Assembly: GCF_008831285.2 (NCBI RefSeq)
Contig: NC_045139.1
Location: forward strand, 21,308,412-21,372,411
Direction of reading: 5' to 3'
DNA length: 64,000 nt
Origin: Nymphaea colorata
Taxonomy: Eukaryota; Streptophyta; Magnoliopsida; Nymphaeales; Nymphaeaceae
Part shown: positions 23,501 through 32,002 of the stretch, piece after piece
Layout of the letters: each line of letters opens with the position of its first letter
How positions within the stretch are numbered: position 1 is the first letter of the stretch
The notes under the pieces: model-generated
The model's database searches: none
What the model was told of the DNA's origin: nothing
The model's input: only the letters and a program-made list of their open reading frames with translations
Position numbers and translations under genes: made by a program

Positions 23501-26500
23501 TATCAAACTGAGGATAAGGAGCACAGAGCAAAAAAACATAGAGCCAAAGGGGTTGGAGTAGTGCATCTGCAGTGGCTGCGATGCAGATAATTATGGTTTG
23601 ATTCTTAGATGTCACTCTCTGCACTGAAGGCATAGAACTGACCCAAACAACTTTACTTTTATCCTCTCAATGGGGTTCAGTTCCAGATTTCCTTTAAAGT
23701 TCAAACTTGTTCGGAGAAAAAAAATATCTAATGGAAAGTTTAGTACCATGATAAACTTTTGTCGCATAAAACATGAAATAACTGATAACCTCTGGTCAAA
23801 GTTTAAACCCCCATATATTTTCCTGCTGCATGTAAAGCAAAACAGAATTTGAAAAAAAAAAGAAAAAAGAACAACTGAATCTGGACAAGACATCATACCT
23901 TCTCAACAGGAGTTGATTGTGGAGGAAGATTCTGCGTGATCACTCTCATCAAAATATCCTTCGAGCTGTTTGAGCAAATTAAATTACAGGAAATGGATCG
24001 TAAAAGAGCTTTATGCTTAGAAAGAAAAACAGAATAATGACCCAAAGACAGTAAATTGGTAAAAGTGTGTACGTTAGTATCCCCTGTGGCTTGTTCCCAA
24101 CTGTAACAATTGCTGAGCTCGCATGGAGTTCAAGCATCTTCTTAGTTGCAGTTAACACTGAGTCCGTTGGAGACACTGTAGCTACTCTGGAAACACGAAG
24201 CCAATTGATCAGTTCAAGAGCTCAAGCCAAAGGCCATACTTTAAAACTGCATTGAAAAAGAAGCCCAATGGAATATTACCTACTTTGTTTTCTCACTGAT
24301 AATTGTTGATAGAGAAGGTCTGAACATCCGCTCTCTTAGCGTCTCCAAGAAAGTGTTAGGACCTGCACATTAAGAATGTGTTTGAATGCCAGGATATTAA
24401 ATCCACAGATCTAGTGTGGCGAATTCACACCAAGATCCATGGTTCATCAAATTGAGGATCTGAGATGGACAACTGGACATGAGATCCACATCCGCTCTTT
24501 TACATTGAAAAGGCTGATCTGAGACCGAAAGAGAGCAGGGTCTCGTCTCAAGTAAGATCACACTCAGGTAACCAAACACCTGCTAACAGATAAGCTTGGT
24601 CTTACATAGATCACTAAGGGGTGCAACAGCATATAGAATTCTTGACTTCAGTCAGCTCAATAATGACAAATCAAATTTGTGTTATCATACAGCCTAAAAT
24701 ATCAAATAGGAAAAGTAAATACACTCAATGGTATATCTTCAAATACCAGAAATAGTCGTTCCCCATTGTTTTTCTACTCCTTCTACAGCCGCTGCAATGG
24801 CTTTCCCTTTCTCCACTGCCCTTTCCATCCGTGCAATAGCATCATATAGGCACTTTGCAATGTCGAGCAATGCAATCACCTCACCATTTTCAACAACAGG
24901 CAAGTGCCGGAATTTTCCTGAAGCAGACATAAAGAACAGATAAGTACAATATTTTTCATTATTAGCTTAGTCTTGGTCAGAAGAGAGGATTAATAAGCAG
25001 AACCAGTGATGGCACTTGGTCCGGTACACTAAACAAATCTTGCCACTTACCAATAATACACAGTTCTGATCACTTGCAGCAAGACCAAGCGATTTGAACA
25101 ATATTTCCAAATTACAGCATATAACTAAATGTGGTTTAGTCCATTACTCACCTTGTACCATTTTCTGTAATGCTTCAACAGACAGTGTATCTGAAAGAAC
25201 AAATACAGGGTTTCTCGTCATGACTTTTGCAACTGTAGTTTCCTCAAGGTTAAGCCCTGCCGCAACCACCCTTATGGCTATATCCTACAAAGGCAAAAGT
25301 GGTGTTTTAAAATGTCAAGGCAGAAAATTAAACAAAGAAATTAGAGTTTAACTATTATCAACCTTATCTGTCAATATCCCACAGAGCAAGGCGTTTGAAT
25401 CAGTCACTAATATAGCATCAACTCTACGAGCAGCCATGCGGCGGCATGCTTCATAAACAGTTGTGCTATCAGGAACAGTAAGAGCCTTAGACATTCGAAG
25501 CCGCTTCACTGTCCTTTCCCCAGCAGGTACTCTGATGAACATTTTTTTAAAAGAGAGAAGTTACCACATGAACAAAAGTTTTGAGACAAGTAAACATGGA
25601 AAACCCATTAAATATACATACAAGCACATGCCTGCACAAAACCACACACATGTAGAAAATCCGTTCCTTAAGGCCCCTTTGCCTTAGGTCCTATGTAGTC
25701 CTTTGGGAAATGCAGAACATGTCCTTGTTCAGTCTAAACCATTAGATCTTCTTTAATTTTTCATTCAATAAGCACCTTCACTGCACGGGATTTATTTACA
25801 ATGACTTGAATTTTTTCTGGAAATTTCAATATAATATGAGCCATTGGATTATAACCTCTTCCAAGAATATCTATTGCCATAAAAAAACTGCCCAATTTAA
25901 TAGAGATGTGTTCTACTTGTGCTAGGGCTAAAAATGGGGGCCCAAGAAAAATGGATCGTAATACTAAGGCCTAGGGAAAAAATAAAAGACCGAAATATCT
26001 ACAGGTTGATTGCATGCACTCATTCAGTACCATAAATGTTAGGAGCCAATGTATAAGTCAAAAAAAATTGCTAAAGATGCCAATAATATCAATCAAGAAT
26101 AACTGCTAAACATCTTTAGAACTTTCAGCAAAGCCTCCACAGCATGCCAAATAAACCCTCTCCAACAAAGCACAAGATATAACGCGTGAAAAGAATTCCA
26201 AGAATTACCTTGATGCCGTCCCAGAAGTTTAGCAAACCCAGGTAAATTATTGGGATAGTTCACATGGTATAAACCCAAAAGAAACAAGAAAGTGCAACCC
26301 TCAACCGTTTGGATTGAACGAAGAAGAACACTAAGAAAAAAAAAAAAAAAAGGTACCTGTTCCATCCACCGTACTCATTACTGCAAGAAAGGAGTTAGCT
26401 GAAGAATCTGATTCGTGACCACGATTAAAATTAGATGGATAACGAGACTTTGGCATAATCTAGCAAACATCAACTTCCACTTCCCTAAACTCCACTGACC

Positions 26501-26838
26501 ACCTCAATTTTTTCTGAGACAGTCTCCACAATTTGAACAGCTTTAGATGAAGGTCATATAAGCATACATCTTTTCCTTAGAAAAAGGCCTATAAGCCCTT
26601 ACACGTTTACAAGAAGCGGACAACCGGCATAGCCACATACCCGAAAACCAAGCAGCAGAGAGAGAAAGAGACAGAGAGAGAGAGAGAAAGAGACAGAGAG
26701 AGAGAGAGAGAGAGTATACGCCGAACGAGAAGACACGGAAGATCTCCTCCCATGGTCGTTCCCTCCGTTCTCGGTGGACTTCTTCTTGGTGACGCTCTTT
26801 CTCAGAGGTCCAACGTGACCAGCACCACCACTTTCCAT
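6935..26838 (-). CDS. CBS and PB1 domain protein (CBSCBSPB family), 14 coding exons
   Basis: The joined exons total 1,623 nt, exactly 541 codons, giving 540 residues; the family is usually about 530-560. All 13 introns have GT..AG ends and phases that agree. Order: a basic, Ser/Lys-rich N-terminus (1-45); the first CBS pair (about 50-165, with [20 protein letters not shown] and [20 protein letters not shown]); the second CBS pair (about 225-340, with [14 protein letters not shown] and [13 protein letters not shown]); a PB1 domain (about 395-487); and a C-terminal hydrophobic segment ([16 protein letters not shown]) that may anchor it in a membrane. CBS pairs generally bind adenosyl nucleotides and PB1 mediates protein pairing; the cellular role of this plant family is poorly defined. 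Two introns are about 7 kb (8930-16677 and 16927-23898) and carry transposons, yet no exon is damaged, so I judge the gene functional. Confidence 0.95.
8145..8234 (-). CDS. CBSCBSPB exon 13 (PB1 acidic motif)
   Basis: Starts [20 protein letters not shown], the acidic OPCA-type part of PB1, and ends [10 protein letters not shown] with donor GTAAGC (phase 0). Confidence 0.93.
8405..8490 (-). CDS. CBSCBSPB exon 12 (PB1)
   Basis: Completes Asp, then [20 protein letters not shown] and RNHLPQIM. Donor GTCACC is weak, but it alone keeps frame with exon 13 and rebuilds the expected QI-hydrophobic-YEDE block. Confidence 0.85.
8607..8740 (-). CDS. CBSCBSPB exon 11 (start of PB1)
   Basis: Completes Ser, then a variable Thr/Gly-rich stretch and [20 protein letters not shown], the first strands of PB1. 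Donor GTATGC, phase 1. Confidence 0.92.
8829..8929 (-). CDS. CBSCBSPB exon 10 (linker)
   Basis: Starts [20 protein letters not shown] and continues [13 protein letters not shown]. The [10 protein letters not shown] block is diagnostic for the family. Donor GTAATG, phase 2. Confidence 0.92.
10014..10481 (-). mobile_element. Solo LTR (copia-like) inside an intron
   Basis: The 468-bp block begins TGTAAATCAG and ends ATTCTAACA, so it has TG..CA ends, and it is bounded on both sides by CTCAC (10009-10013 and 10482-10486). On the minus strand it starts TGTTAGAATG and has a TATA-like CTATAAATAGGGC (plus strand near 10189-10198), placing a promoter in that orientation. There is no interior or second LTR nearby, so it is most likely the product of LTR-LTR recombination. 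The orientation is the same as the host gene. Confidence 0.85.
10742..10790. repeat. Compound microsatellite (CA)n(TA)n
   Basis: A CA run merges into a TA run, about 50 bp outside the left end of the hAT element. Confidence 0.95.
10850..14353 (+). mobile_element. hAT superfamily DNA transposon, inactive
   Basis: The element is 3,504 bp. Its ends are CTATGTCACACGG and CCGTGTGACATAG, perfect 13-bp inverted repeats, flanked by an exact 8-bp duplication GTTAAAAC (10842-10849 and 14354-14361); 8 bp is the hAT hallmark. Both subterminal zones repeat the word CCGTATC or its complement, as expected of transposase-binding sites, and the left one forms a hairpin with 10-bp arms (10862-10871 and 10877-10886). 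The interior encodes a broken transposase. It sits in the largest intron of the CBSCBSPB gene, in opposite orientation to it. Confidence 0.93.
11870..14146 (+). pseudogene. hAT transposase pseudogene (BED finger, DUF659, dimerisation)
   Basis: ATG at 11870 follows a probable 5' UTR intron (donor CAG/GTAAGT at 11146, acceptor TGTAG at 11868). Order: a BED zinc finger with CSFCG and RVKAHLL; a DUF659 region with VSDGWTDLQ and [13 protein letters not shown] near 12560-12790; HSLNLA; and a hAT dimerisation block near 13660-13870 with [18 protein letters not shown] short intron (about 13882-13975) precedes an acidic tail ending at 14146. Lesions: an in-frame TAG at 12146, frame changes near 12260, 12545 and 12908, and TGA at 13792. 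It cannot make active transposase, though its termini could still be moved by a related enzyme. Confidence 0.92.
14491..14535. repeat. (TA)n microsatellite
   Basis: A run of TA dinucleotides about 140 bp beyond the hAT element, inside the intron. Confidence 0.95.
14540..15730. other. Intron sequence, AT-rich with short CT tracts
   Basis: I see no coding or element structure. CT-rich microsatellites lie at about 15196-15230 and 15633-15662. Confidence 0.4.
15742..15873. mobile_element. Small MITE-like inverted repeat
   Basis: The left end GATGGTGTTTCTTTTTTA and the reverse complement of the right end GATGGTTGTTCTTTTTAT match with small gaps, and both arms continue into GTGTCAC. The interior carries two opposed copies of a CACAAAAGGT-like word. 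A target duplication is not obvious, so the family is unassigned. It lies in the CBSCBSPB intron, about 0.8 kb from exon 9. Confidence 0.55.
16678..16736 (-). CDS. CBSCBSPB exon 9 (end of CBS 4)
   Basis: Completes Asp, then [19 protein letters not shown] with donor GTAAGT (phase 0). The intron that follows (8930-16677) contains the hAT element, a solo LTR and a MITE-like repeat. Confidence 0.92.
16821..16926 (-). CDS. CBSCBSPB exon 8 (CBS 4)
   Basis: Starts [20 protein letters not shown], then [15 protein letters not shown]. Acceptor GATAG, donor GTAACT inside a split Asp codon. Confidence 0.93.
17210..17464 (+). repeat. 5' LTR of the copia element
   Basis: 255 bp, same length as its partner. 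The differences cluster near its 3' end, where four fall within about eight bases (ACATTACAT versus ATGGTACAG). Confidence 0.97.
17465..17476 (+). other. Primer-binding site for initiator Met tRNA
   Basis: TGGTATCAGAGC is directly adjacent to the 5' LTR, as is standard in plant copia elements, where reverse transcription is primed by initiator tRNA-Met. Confidence 0.93.
17985..19193 (+). pseudogene. Copia gag and protease segment, ending in a premature stop
   Basis: ATG at 17985 begins [15 protein letters not shown]. Gag core (about residues 30-200) includes WGxW-like and [13 protein letters not shown] blocks. A CCHC zinc knuckle follows, [14 protein letters not shown] (C-x2-C-x4-H-x4-C). 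The protease active site near 19036 reads VDNGATHH, with Asn where Ser is usual in the DSGA motif. The frame ends at TGA 19191-19193, but the same frame continues into integrase, so this is one original gag-pol broken by a single nonsense change, probably from CGA. Confidence 0.93.
19194..21611 (+). pseudogene. Copia pol: integrase and reverse transcriptase
   Basis: In the same frame as gag. The GAG-pre-integrase zinc site has WHECLGH and CDVC near 19437-19545. The integrase core shows the three acidic positions in [16 protein letters not shown] and [10 protein letters not shown] spans about 20760-21500, with [27 protein letters not shown] and the catalytic [11 protein letters not shown] at about 21301. 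The frame is lost near 21590 and regained near 21619, giving TGA at 21609-21611. These two shifts compensate each other and would scramble only about ten residues without the stop. Confidence 0.95.
21612..22271 (+). pseudogene. Copia RNase H and pol C-terminus
   Basis: Resumes with [16 protein letters not shown] and contains the RNase H blocks [31 protein letters not shown] and [15 protein letters not shown] at 21804-21806 replaces the Trp codon normally following SDAD. The pol stop TGA at 22269-22271 lies inside the first bases of the 3' LTR. Confidence 0.93.
22255..22265 (+). other. Polypurine tract of the copia element
   Basis: TTGAGGGAGAG abuts the 3' LTR and would prime plus-strand synthesis. 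It overlaps the end of pol. Confidence 0.9.
22266..22520 (+). repeat. 3' LTR of the copia element
   Basis: 255 bp, TGTTGAAACG..TTTCTACA, followed by AATAT. Confidence 0.97.
22526..23898. other. Remainder of intron 7, no gene seen
   Basis: Ordinary AT-rich intron sequence between the copia insertion and exon 7. The open frames on either strand have no domain. Confidence 0.5.
23899..23965 (-). CDS. CBSCBSPB exon 7 (CBS 3 to 4 linker)
   Basis: Completes Thr, then [20 protein letters not shown] and ends EK with donor GTATGA (phase 0). The next intron (16927-23898) contains the intact-length copia element. Confidence 0.9.
24073..24186 (-). CDS. CBSCBSPB exon 6 (CBS 3)
   Basis: Completes Lys, then [18 protein letters not shown] and GNKPQGIL. 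Donor GTACAC splits a Thr codon. Confidence 0.92.
24284..24362 (-). CDS. CBSCBSPB exon 5 (start of CBS 3)
   Basis: Reads [20 protein letters not shown], then IISEKT. The true donor is GTAGGT, inside what looks like a TAG stop, two bases into a Lys codon. The acceptor lies only about 11 bp from a MITE at 24374-24583. Confidence 0.9.
24374..24583. mobile_element. PIF/Harbinger-type MITE beside a splice acceptor
   Basis: The 210-bp block is flanked by TAA on both sides (24371-24373 and 24584-24586), the PIF/Harbinger target. The left end GAATGTGTTTGAATGCC and the reverse complement of the right end GCAGGTGTTTGGTTACC are imperfect inverted repeats. It has no coding capacity. It lies in intron 4 of the CBSCBSPB gene and ends about 11 bp from the exon 5 acceptor, so it supplies much of the sequence just upstream of that acceptor in the transcript. 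Confidence 0.65.
24747..24917 (-). CDS. CBSCBSPB exon 4 (CBS 2 and linker)
   Basis: Completes Gly and gives [20 protein letters not shown], then the helical [20 protein letters not shown] linker up to QWGTTIS. Donor GTATTT splits a Gly codon. Confidence 0.93.
25152..25284 (-). CDS. CBSCBSPB exon 3 (CBS 1 to CBS 2)
   Basis: Starts [15 protein letters not shown] after acceptor TTGTAG and runs through [20 protein letters not shown]. Donor GTGAGT splits a Gly codon. Confidence 0.92.
25363..25531 (-). CDS. CBSCBSPB exon 2 (start of CBS 1)
   Basis: The acceptor ATCAG precedes the single base completing Ala, followed by [11 protein letters not shown]. It holds the [20 protein letters not shown] block and ends after GILTDK with donor GTTGAT (phase 0). 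Confidence 0.92.
25668..26360. other. Intron 1 sequence, no element identified
   Basis: AT-rich, with a short poly(A) run near 26337-26352. I see no gene. Confidence 0.4.
26653..26714. repeat. (AG)n tract at the 5' end of intron 1
   Basis: An imperfect GA repeat that is CT-rich in the transcript and begins four bases after the exon 1 donor GT. Introns 1 with CT tracts are common in plants. Confidence 0.9.
26720..26838 (-). CDS. CBSCBSPB exon 1 (N-terminus)
   Basis: ATG at 26838 starts [16 protein letters not shown]. The in-frame triplet upstream at 26847 is GTG, so the ATG is preferred. The donor GTATAC directly follows, and intron 1 opens into a CT tract. It ends with two bases of a split Ala codon. 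Confidence 0.88.
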
Positions 26839-27090
26839 CTTCCTCACCCCACAAGCGCCCTCTTCAGAATGAGAGCTGGGAGGAAAAAGAAAAATACAGA
26901 CAAATAAAAGGATTCTAATGGAATCTCAAACCACTGAATACCGGGATTCCACTGGCACAGGACCTCCTTCCTGACTCTTCCAGCCCTCGCCAAGTTCCCG
27001 GCTCCTCCTTCAAATCGAAACGCCCGGGAAACACGATATCCCTCGGAACCAGAGCCCTCCCCACCTTTTAGAGAGAGAGAGAGGCTTTAT
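26839..27090 (-). promoter_or_regulatory. 5' leader and proximal promoter region of the CBSCBSPB gene
   Basis: The stretch is GC-richer than its surroundings and contains a CT-rich run (27067-27083 on the minus strand), typical of plant leaders. I cannot fix the transcription start or a TATA box from sequence alone. Confidence 0.4.
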
Positions 27091-28737
27091 TCCAACACAG
27101 CGCAAAAATGACGATGAATTCAACTTATCGTCAGTTCCATATATTTATTAATAATTTGTCCATATTTCTTAAGTTTTCCTATCTGACAGAAAACATTGTT
27201 TAATAACAAAATTTTGCTGCCATTTGAATCTGACTGAACTCCTGTCAAGGAGAATGGAAGAAGCAGGACTCCTACGTCTCTATCTCTCGCAGAAATTTCC
27301 ATTCTTTTGACCAAGCTTCCATGATGGTTGGGCGTTCTAAGAATTTAGAAGAAACTGGAACAATCCAACGACCAACAATGAGAAGTGGGGCATTGTACCG
27401 TGGCTATGGTACAATATTCCTTGCAAGGTTTGGGGATTGACCTATTCCCCTACTAAACACATTTAGTCTAAGCACAAGGATTATGATTCATCACTCGAAA
27501 AGAGCCTAAATACCCTTCTTTCTCCCTTTCTTTCTTTGGTTATGGACTGTGAGTGAGCCTTATTGCTAGAGTGCTGGTAAGAGTGTATCTCTCAACGTAG
27601 GTATTACAATCTACTATTTAAAATCATAAATTCATAAATTACTAAAGTTAAATATATTAGATGATATTTCAAAAATTCATTCTCCTATTAACACTATGAG
27701 AGATTTTTAAGGGCTTATAAAAAAAATTATTAAATAGTTGGTTGTCCTCATTTATAACATTTTTAAGTTAGAACCAAAATTGTGAAGAAGAGGGTTGAGA
27801 TTCATTGAACCAGAAACCCGGGCCTAAGAATGGGTGAATTGTTGTCTATAGATCTAACTTCAATCCGTTTTCACTTACCGATGTTAATTAGAGGAAAGAA
27901 AAAAAAAGAATATTAACTCGCATTTCTCATCCAAAAGCCAAAGATGGTCCTCATAAGTTCTACCTCACTATAGATATACAAGGGCGATCTTCATGCAAAA
28001 GCTCCTCAACTTTGTTATACCTTTCTTTCCGTGGGGCCCATAAGTTAAAAAAGAATGGCATCAGCTTATTGTGTTTCTGTTAAAAAACAATTATTGTGTT
28101 GCACGCTGTGCCATTTTTAAAAGGGCTTCCGTCTCTGATTCCACTAAAGAAATGTGTGAACACAATGGCAGGTTGGTTGAGAATCACAAGCAAATACTTG
28201 CAAAAAAGAAAAAAAAAAAAAATTGACGGTCTTAACTGCACCAAGCATTTTCTGAATACCTCCAACTCCAAGTGGAGCTTTCGAAGACAGCCACCAACGT
28301 TTTAGTTTAATTCACATAAACCATCTTTATTCAAGGCCGACTGCCGTGTTACGGGTATGAAATGAATGGTCCCCCTTTTATGATTGAGTGTTATGGAAGA
28401 GCTGTCATTTTACGCCCTCCCAATAAGATGTGAATGTGAATTGTGAATTCGGATACGGCTTTTTTTTTCATTTGTATTTGAACATGAATATGTGAATATA
28501 AAAAAAAAAGATATGATTAAAAGTATATCTGATTCAAATCTGATTCATTGACATCCTTAAAATCAGACAGAGCCAAAATTTTACATAAAAAAACAAAATC
28601 GAGCTAAAAATGACTCCAGTTAGAAATTTATCCTTCTTTCTTTTAATAGGAAACTGAAGTTCTCAGCTTATTTTAGATCTTATTGAGAGATACAAATCAA
28701 GTATCAAATTTGTGGATGTTTTAAAGTTTATCGTATT
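27091..28737. other. Intergenic, AT-rich
   Basis: No gene seen. A block near 28440-28560 has GAATTCGGATACGG and AATCTGATTCATTGACATCC, words shared with the repeat at 30291-30652, suggesting a decayed repeat copy. Confidence 0.4.
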
Positions 28738-28905
28738 GGTGTAGCTGGTTAGACTAACGACTGGTTAAGGCTAGCCCTTGGTTTGATTTCCATGGATGTT
28801 GGTGTCCCGGGCACGCTGAAGTAGCCCAAGAAGCCGGTGCAAGGGAAGGGGGCAAAGCATTGACCTCTCAATAACTCAAACACAAAGGAGTAGTTAAATA
28901 AATTG
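28738..28905 (+). mobile_element. tRNA-derived SINE copy 1
   Basis: A box A-like GTGTAGCTGGTT (28740-28750) and a box B-like GGTTTGATTTCC (28780-28791) are spaced as in a pol III promoter. Downstream, CCATGGATGTT..GCTGAAGTAG lines up with the second copy at 33060. No poly(A) tail or clear target duplication was found, so the ends are approximate. Confidence 0.55.
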
Positions 28906-30290
28906 TATAATATCAGCCTTGTAGATGAGTTAGTGCAGAACAGTGATGAAGCAAAAGATGATCTTTAATGAAGGTGGAAGCAGAGAATCTAAAACAGAAC
29001 TTTGTTACGTTTGAATTCAATATTATGCACATATAAACAGCCGTAAAACCTCAAGAAGGGTAACATACTTTGGACACAAACATTAAATTGAGGCGTTGAG
29101 CATTATGTCACCATGGCCATAATGTAGTCCTACCCAGACAAGTTGGGCGCTGAACGTGCAAGTTGTAAATGACCACAATGCCCTTATGTTGAATAAAAGA
29201 CACTACGGCCTAAATATTCTCCACGCACAAGACTGTGTGAAGAGTCGAACATACGGTTGGTTGTTCGACCCGAACACCCACCACCCAACCGTCGGTTCAA
29301 AACCAGGACGGTGCCGAGTTCCCCAGCAGCAAAAATAGATGTAAATATGAAAATGGTTGAAAGATTTGGCGCATATGCCAAATTAAATTGAAATGCTTGG
29401 TGGGTATGTGAAAAGTTGGATGTTCTTATCTCATTTTATGTTGGAGCACTTGACAAGTAGGACGCGTTGTTTCTTCAACAAAACTGGGGCCGCACATTTT
29501 GTTTGTATCTTTTTTTTTTTTCTTTTTTGAATTATATATATATAAAAGATGAGAGGTCAGCTTGGGTCCAAACCAACACAAAAGCAAAAGCGAAAGCGAA
29601 AGCGCTCCTTGGCCCCACCGATTTGGCTTGGGAGCGGCCTGTCCCTTCTCTTTCCCCATTCCAGGTTTATTTGCGTTAAGACACTGTTCTCAGAACTATA
29701 TGTAGCTTTGTCTTATAAGTCTCCAGTTGTGGCTTTGAACCATGCCAATTTAGTCAAATTATAGTTATACCCTTATCATGTCACATCTTATATATAAACC
29801 ATTAATTAAGTTCATCATAAGGTTTACAATTAGTCCACATAGTCTCTATATTAACATAAATTATTTGTCATGCGAGCATAGACTCGATTCTTACTTGATT
29901 ACTAATATATTTATTCGTCATGTTTGAACCGTTTGCATCTGATTAAAGGTCACACGATCTTCTAAGAGCGTACATGAATTTGGTATTGAGATTTGATGTT
30001 CTTTTGATCTAACTTCTTATTTTTCAATTCTTTTTCACGAAATTGACGATAGCTACGCACTACATAATTAATGTGTTAAGCAGTTCAAAATGCCCATTTT
30101 TTTATCTTATTTCTTCGTACTTAGGAAAAAATTTGACACGTGTTCTTATAATCATATTATGGTTAAACGGTAAACCTAGGATAATGTAGAGAGGCTAAAT
30201 AATGCCTATCCATGTCCTTGGTGGCTTTCATTTTAGTGAAATTTGTATTTAAGAGCCAAAAGTTTTTTTCCTTATTGTTCTAATTGTTCC
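28906..30290. other. Intergenic, AT-rich
   Basis: No gene. A short GCAAAAGCGAAAGCGAAAGC run lies at about 29582. Confidence 0.4.
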
Positions 30291-30652
30291 AGGATATTCA
30301 CATTCTAATATTCGAATATGAATAAAAAAATTCATAACCAAATCTAAATCTAAAATCTAACTTTACTATCCGAATTTGATTTGAATCAGATTTTACCATT
30401 CATATCTAAAATCTGAATTCGAAATTTAAACCAAATCTAACCCATTTTCACAATGTAAGAGCATGAATATAAGAAATCTATTTAAAACTAAATCTAATCC
30501 AATCTGAAATTGAATCCAGTCAGATGTTATTTATTAAATCTGAATCCGATCCAATCTTTTAATCAAATCTTTTAATCAGACATTAATTTATATATATATG
30601 TATTCGACTTTTTCGAGACGACCAGATCCAAATCGGATATGTTGGTGTTCCT
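30291..30652. repeat. Decayed MITE-like repeat rich in AATCTAAAT and AATCTGAAT words
   Basis: The left end AGGATATTCACATTC and the reverse complement of the right end AGGAACACCAACATATCC are weakly inverted. The interior consists of permuted words such as CAAATCTAA and GATCCAATC. I could not find a target duplication. Confidence 0.4.
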
Positions 30653-30659
30653 AAAAAAG

Positions 30660-31599
30660 ATAAGTAACATAATTAGACTCACTCTTTCCACCGACTAATG
30701 GGCCAAAATGAAAAAAGAAAAAGCTCCCTTTTTGGTACATGAAAAAGTTCCCTTCACTATAAGTCAAAGTTGAACCCATGACACTCGCGGAAGCATTAGT
30801 TGATTTGAGTGGGATTATCTTTTCCGCCAATACGATCACAACAAGTGCATAAAACGTGAGTTCGAAATTACTAGCGGAGATAACAAATCTAGGCCAAATT
30901 CATCCACAAAACAATTGAAGATGTAAAGAAGTTGATCTTGGTCGGATCTAAGCATTATCGAACCTGATTATTCAGATTTTATCTGATCAAATTTCAATTT
31001 GAATTTTTAAAATGAAATAAGGATTGAACTACCATTGGGTTCCATGTAACTAGCTGCACATTTGATATAGGTGGGCTAGATTTAAAAACTGAAAAGAAAT
31101 ATCATGTTTTTTTATGGTATATTTTGTTACATATTATGATATAATAAAACGATTCAAAATCAGATATGTATAATATAAAAAGTTAGACTGCAATTATCCT
31201 TTTTGACTCAACAATTTTCATCTGTAACTTAACTTTGCGAACTCCACTAGGATTGGATTAATGCAGGGAACAGTGTAGAAAAATATTTATATTTTCATGT
31301 TCCACATATCGTACAAACTTAATAAGGTCCATCAAATTAGTACTGTACTCAACAACTTATCTTTTTCTTTATAAAAGTAGGTAGGCCTTACTAATAATTA
31401 TTGGCTTACTACTAATTATATGTGAAGGAAAGGTGAGTGACTAAGATTGTACAAAAGAGATTCGATTCAACTGCGAGTCCTGCAGGCAGGAGCAAAAGGC
31501 GGAAATGCAGCTTAATTTGAGAAGGTGAGAAAAAAAAGCAACCTGGTATATGAGGACAAACAAGAGGGTGAAAAATTTATTCTTTTAATGACCATCAAA
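30660..31599. other. Intergenic, AT-rich
   Basis: Nothing recognisable apart from scattered GGATCTAAG and CAGATTTTATCTG words near 30940-31000 that resemble the neighbouring repeat. Confidence 0.4.
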
Positions 31600-32002
31600 C
31601 TAGGGATATAAGACTAACTCAGGCTCGACTAGAACACGCCTAGTGACTTAATCTTCATTTGAGCTCAACTGGAGTTTCATAAAATCTCAAGGTACAAACA
31701 AGTCCGTTTTGAGTTGTATGAGCTCGACTCGATCGTTTTAAACTCAACCTGCTTCTTTGTTTATTAATTTTCAGGGGCATGTTGATAATTTTTTATGAAT
31801 TTTGACACTTTTTTTGGGGTTTTCATGTTCATTTGGGAGAAAAAAAGAATCAAGTGGCATAAGCTTAAACAAGTCAGCTTAAGCCTGGACTCGGTTTTAC
31901 CAAGCGAGCTCGCCCATAAACCTCGACTCGAGCTGAAGCCGACCAACATATGACTTGAGCCAACCTCAGGCTGAGCTGGGTTCGCTCGTCCTACATTCCT
32001 AG
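31600..32002. mobile_element. MITE-like inverted repeat
   Basis: The left end CTAGGGATATAAGACTAAC and the reverse complement of the right end CTAGGAATGTAGGACGAGC are similar and lead into AGGCTCGA and AGCTCAGCC type words on both arms. No coding and no clear target duplication. Confidence 0.45.

Noticed and set aside
24284-24290. In-frame TAG at the end of exon 5 as a nonsense mutation
   Set aside because: The TAG overlaps the donor GTAGGT and is removed by splicing; exon 6 joins in phase.
26543-26854. Longer frames through the GA tract at exon 1
   Set aside because: They read through the exon 1 donor into the microsatellite; the spliced frame is the one supported by family resemblance.
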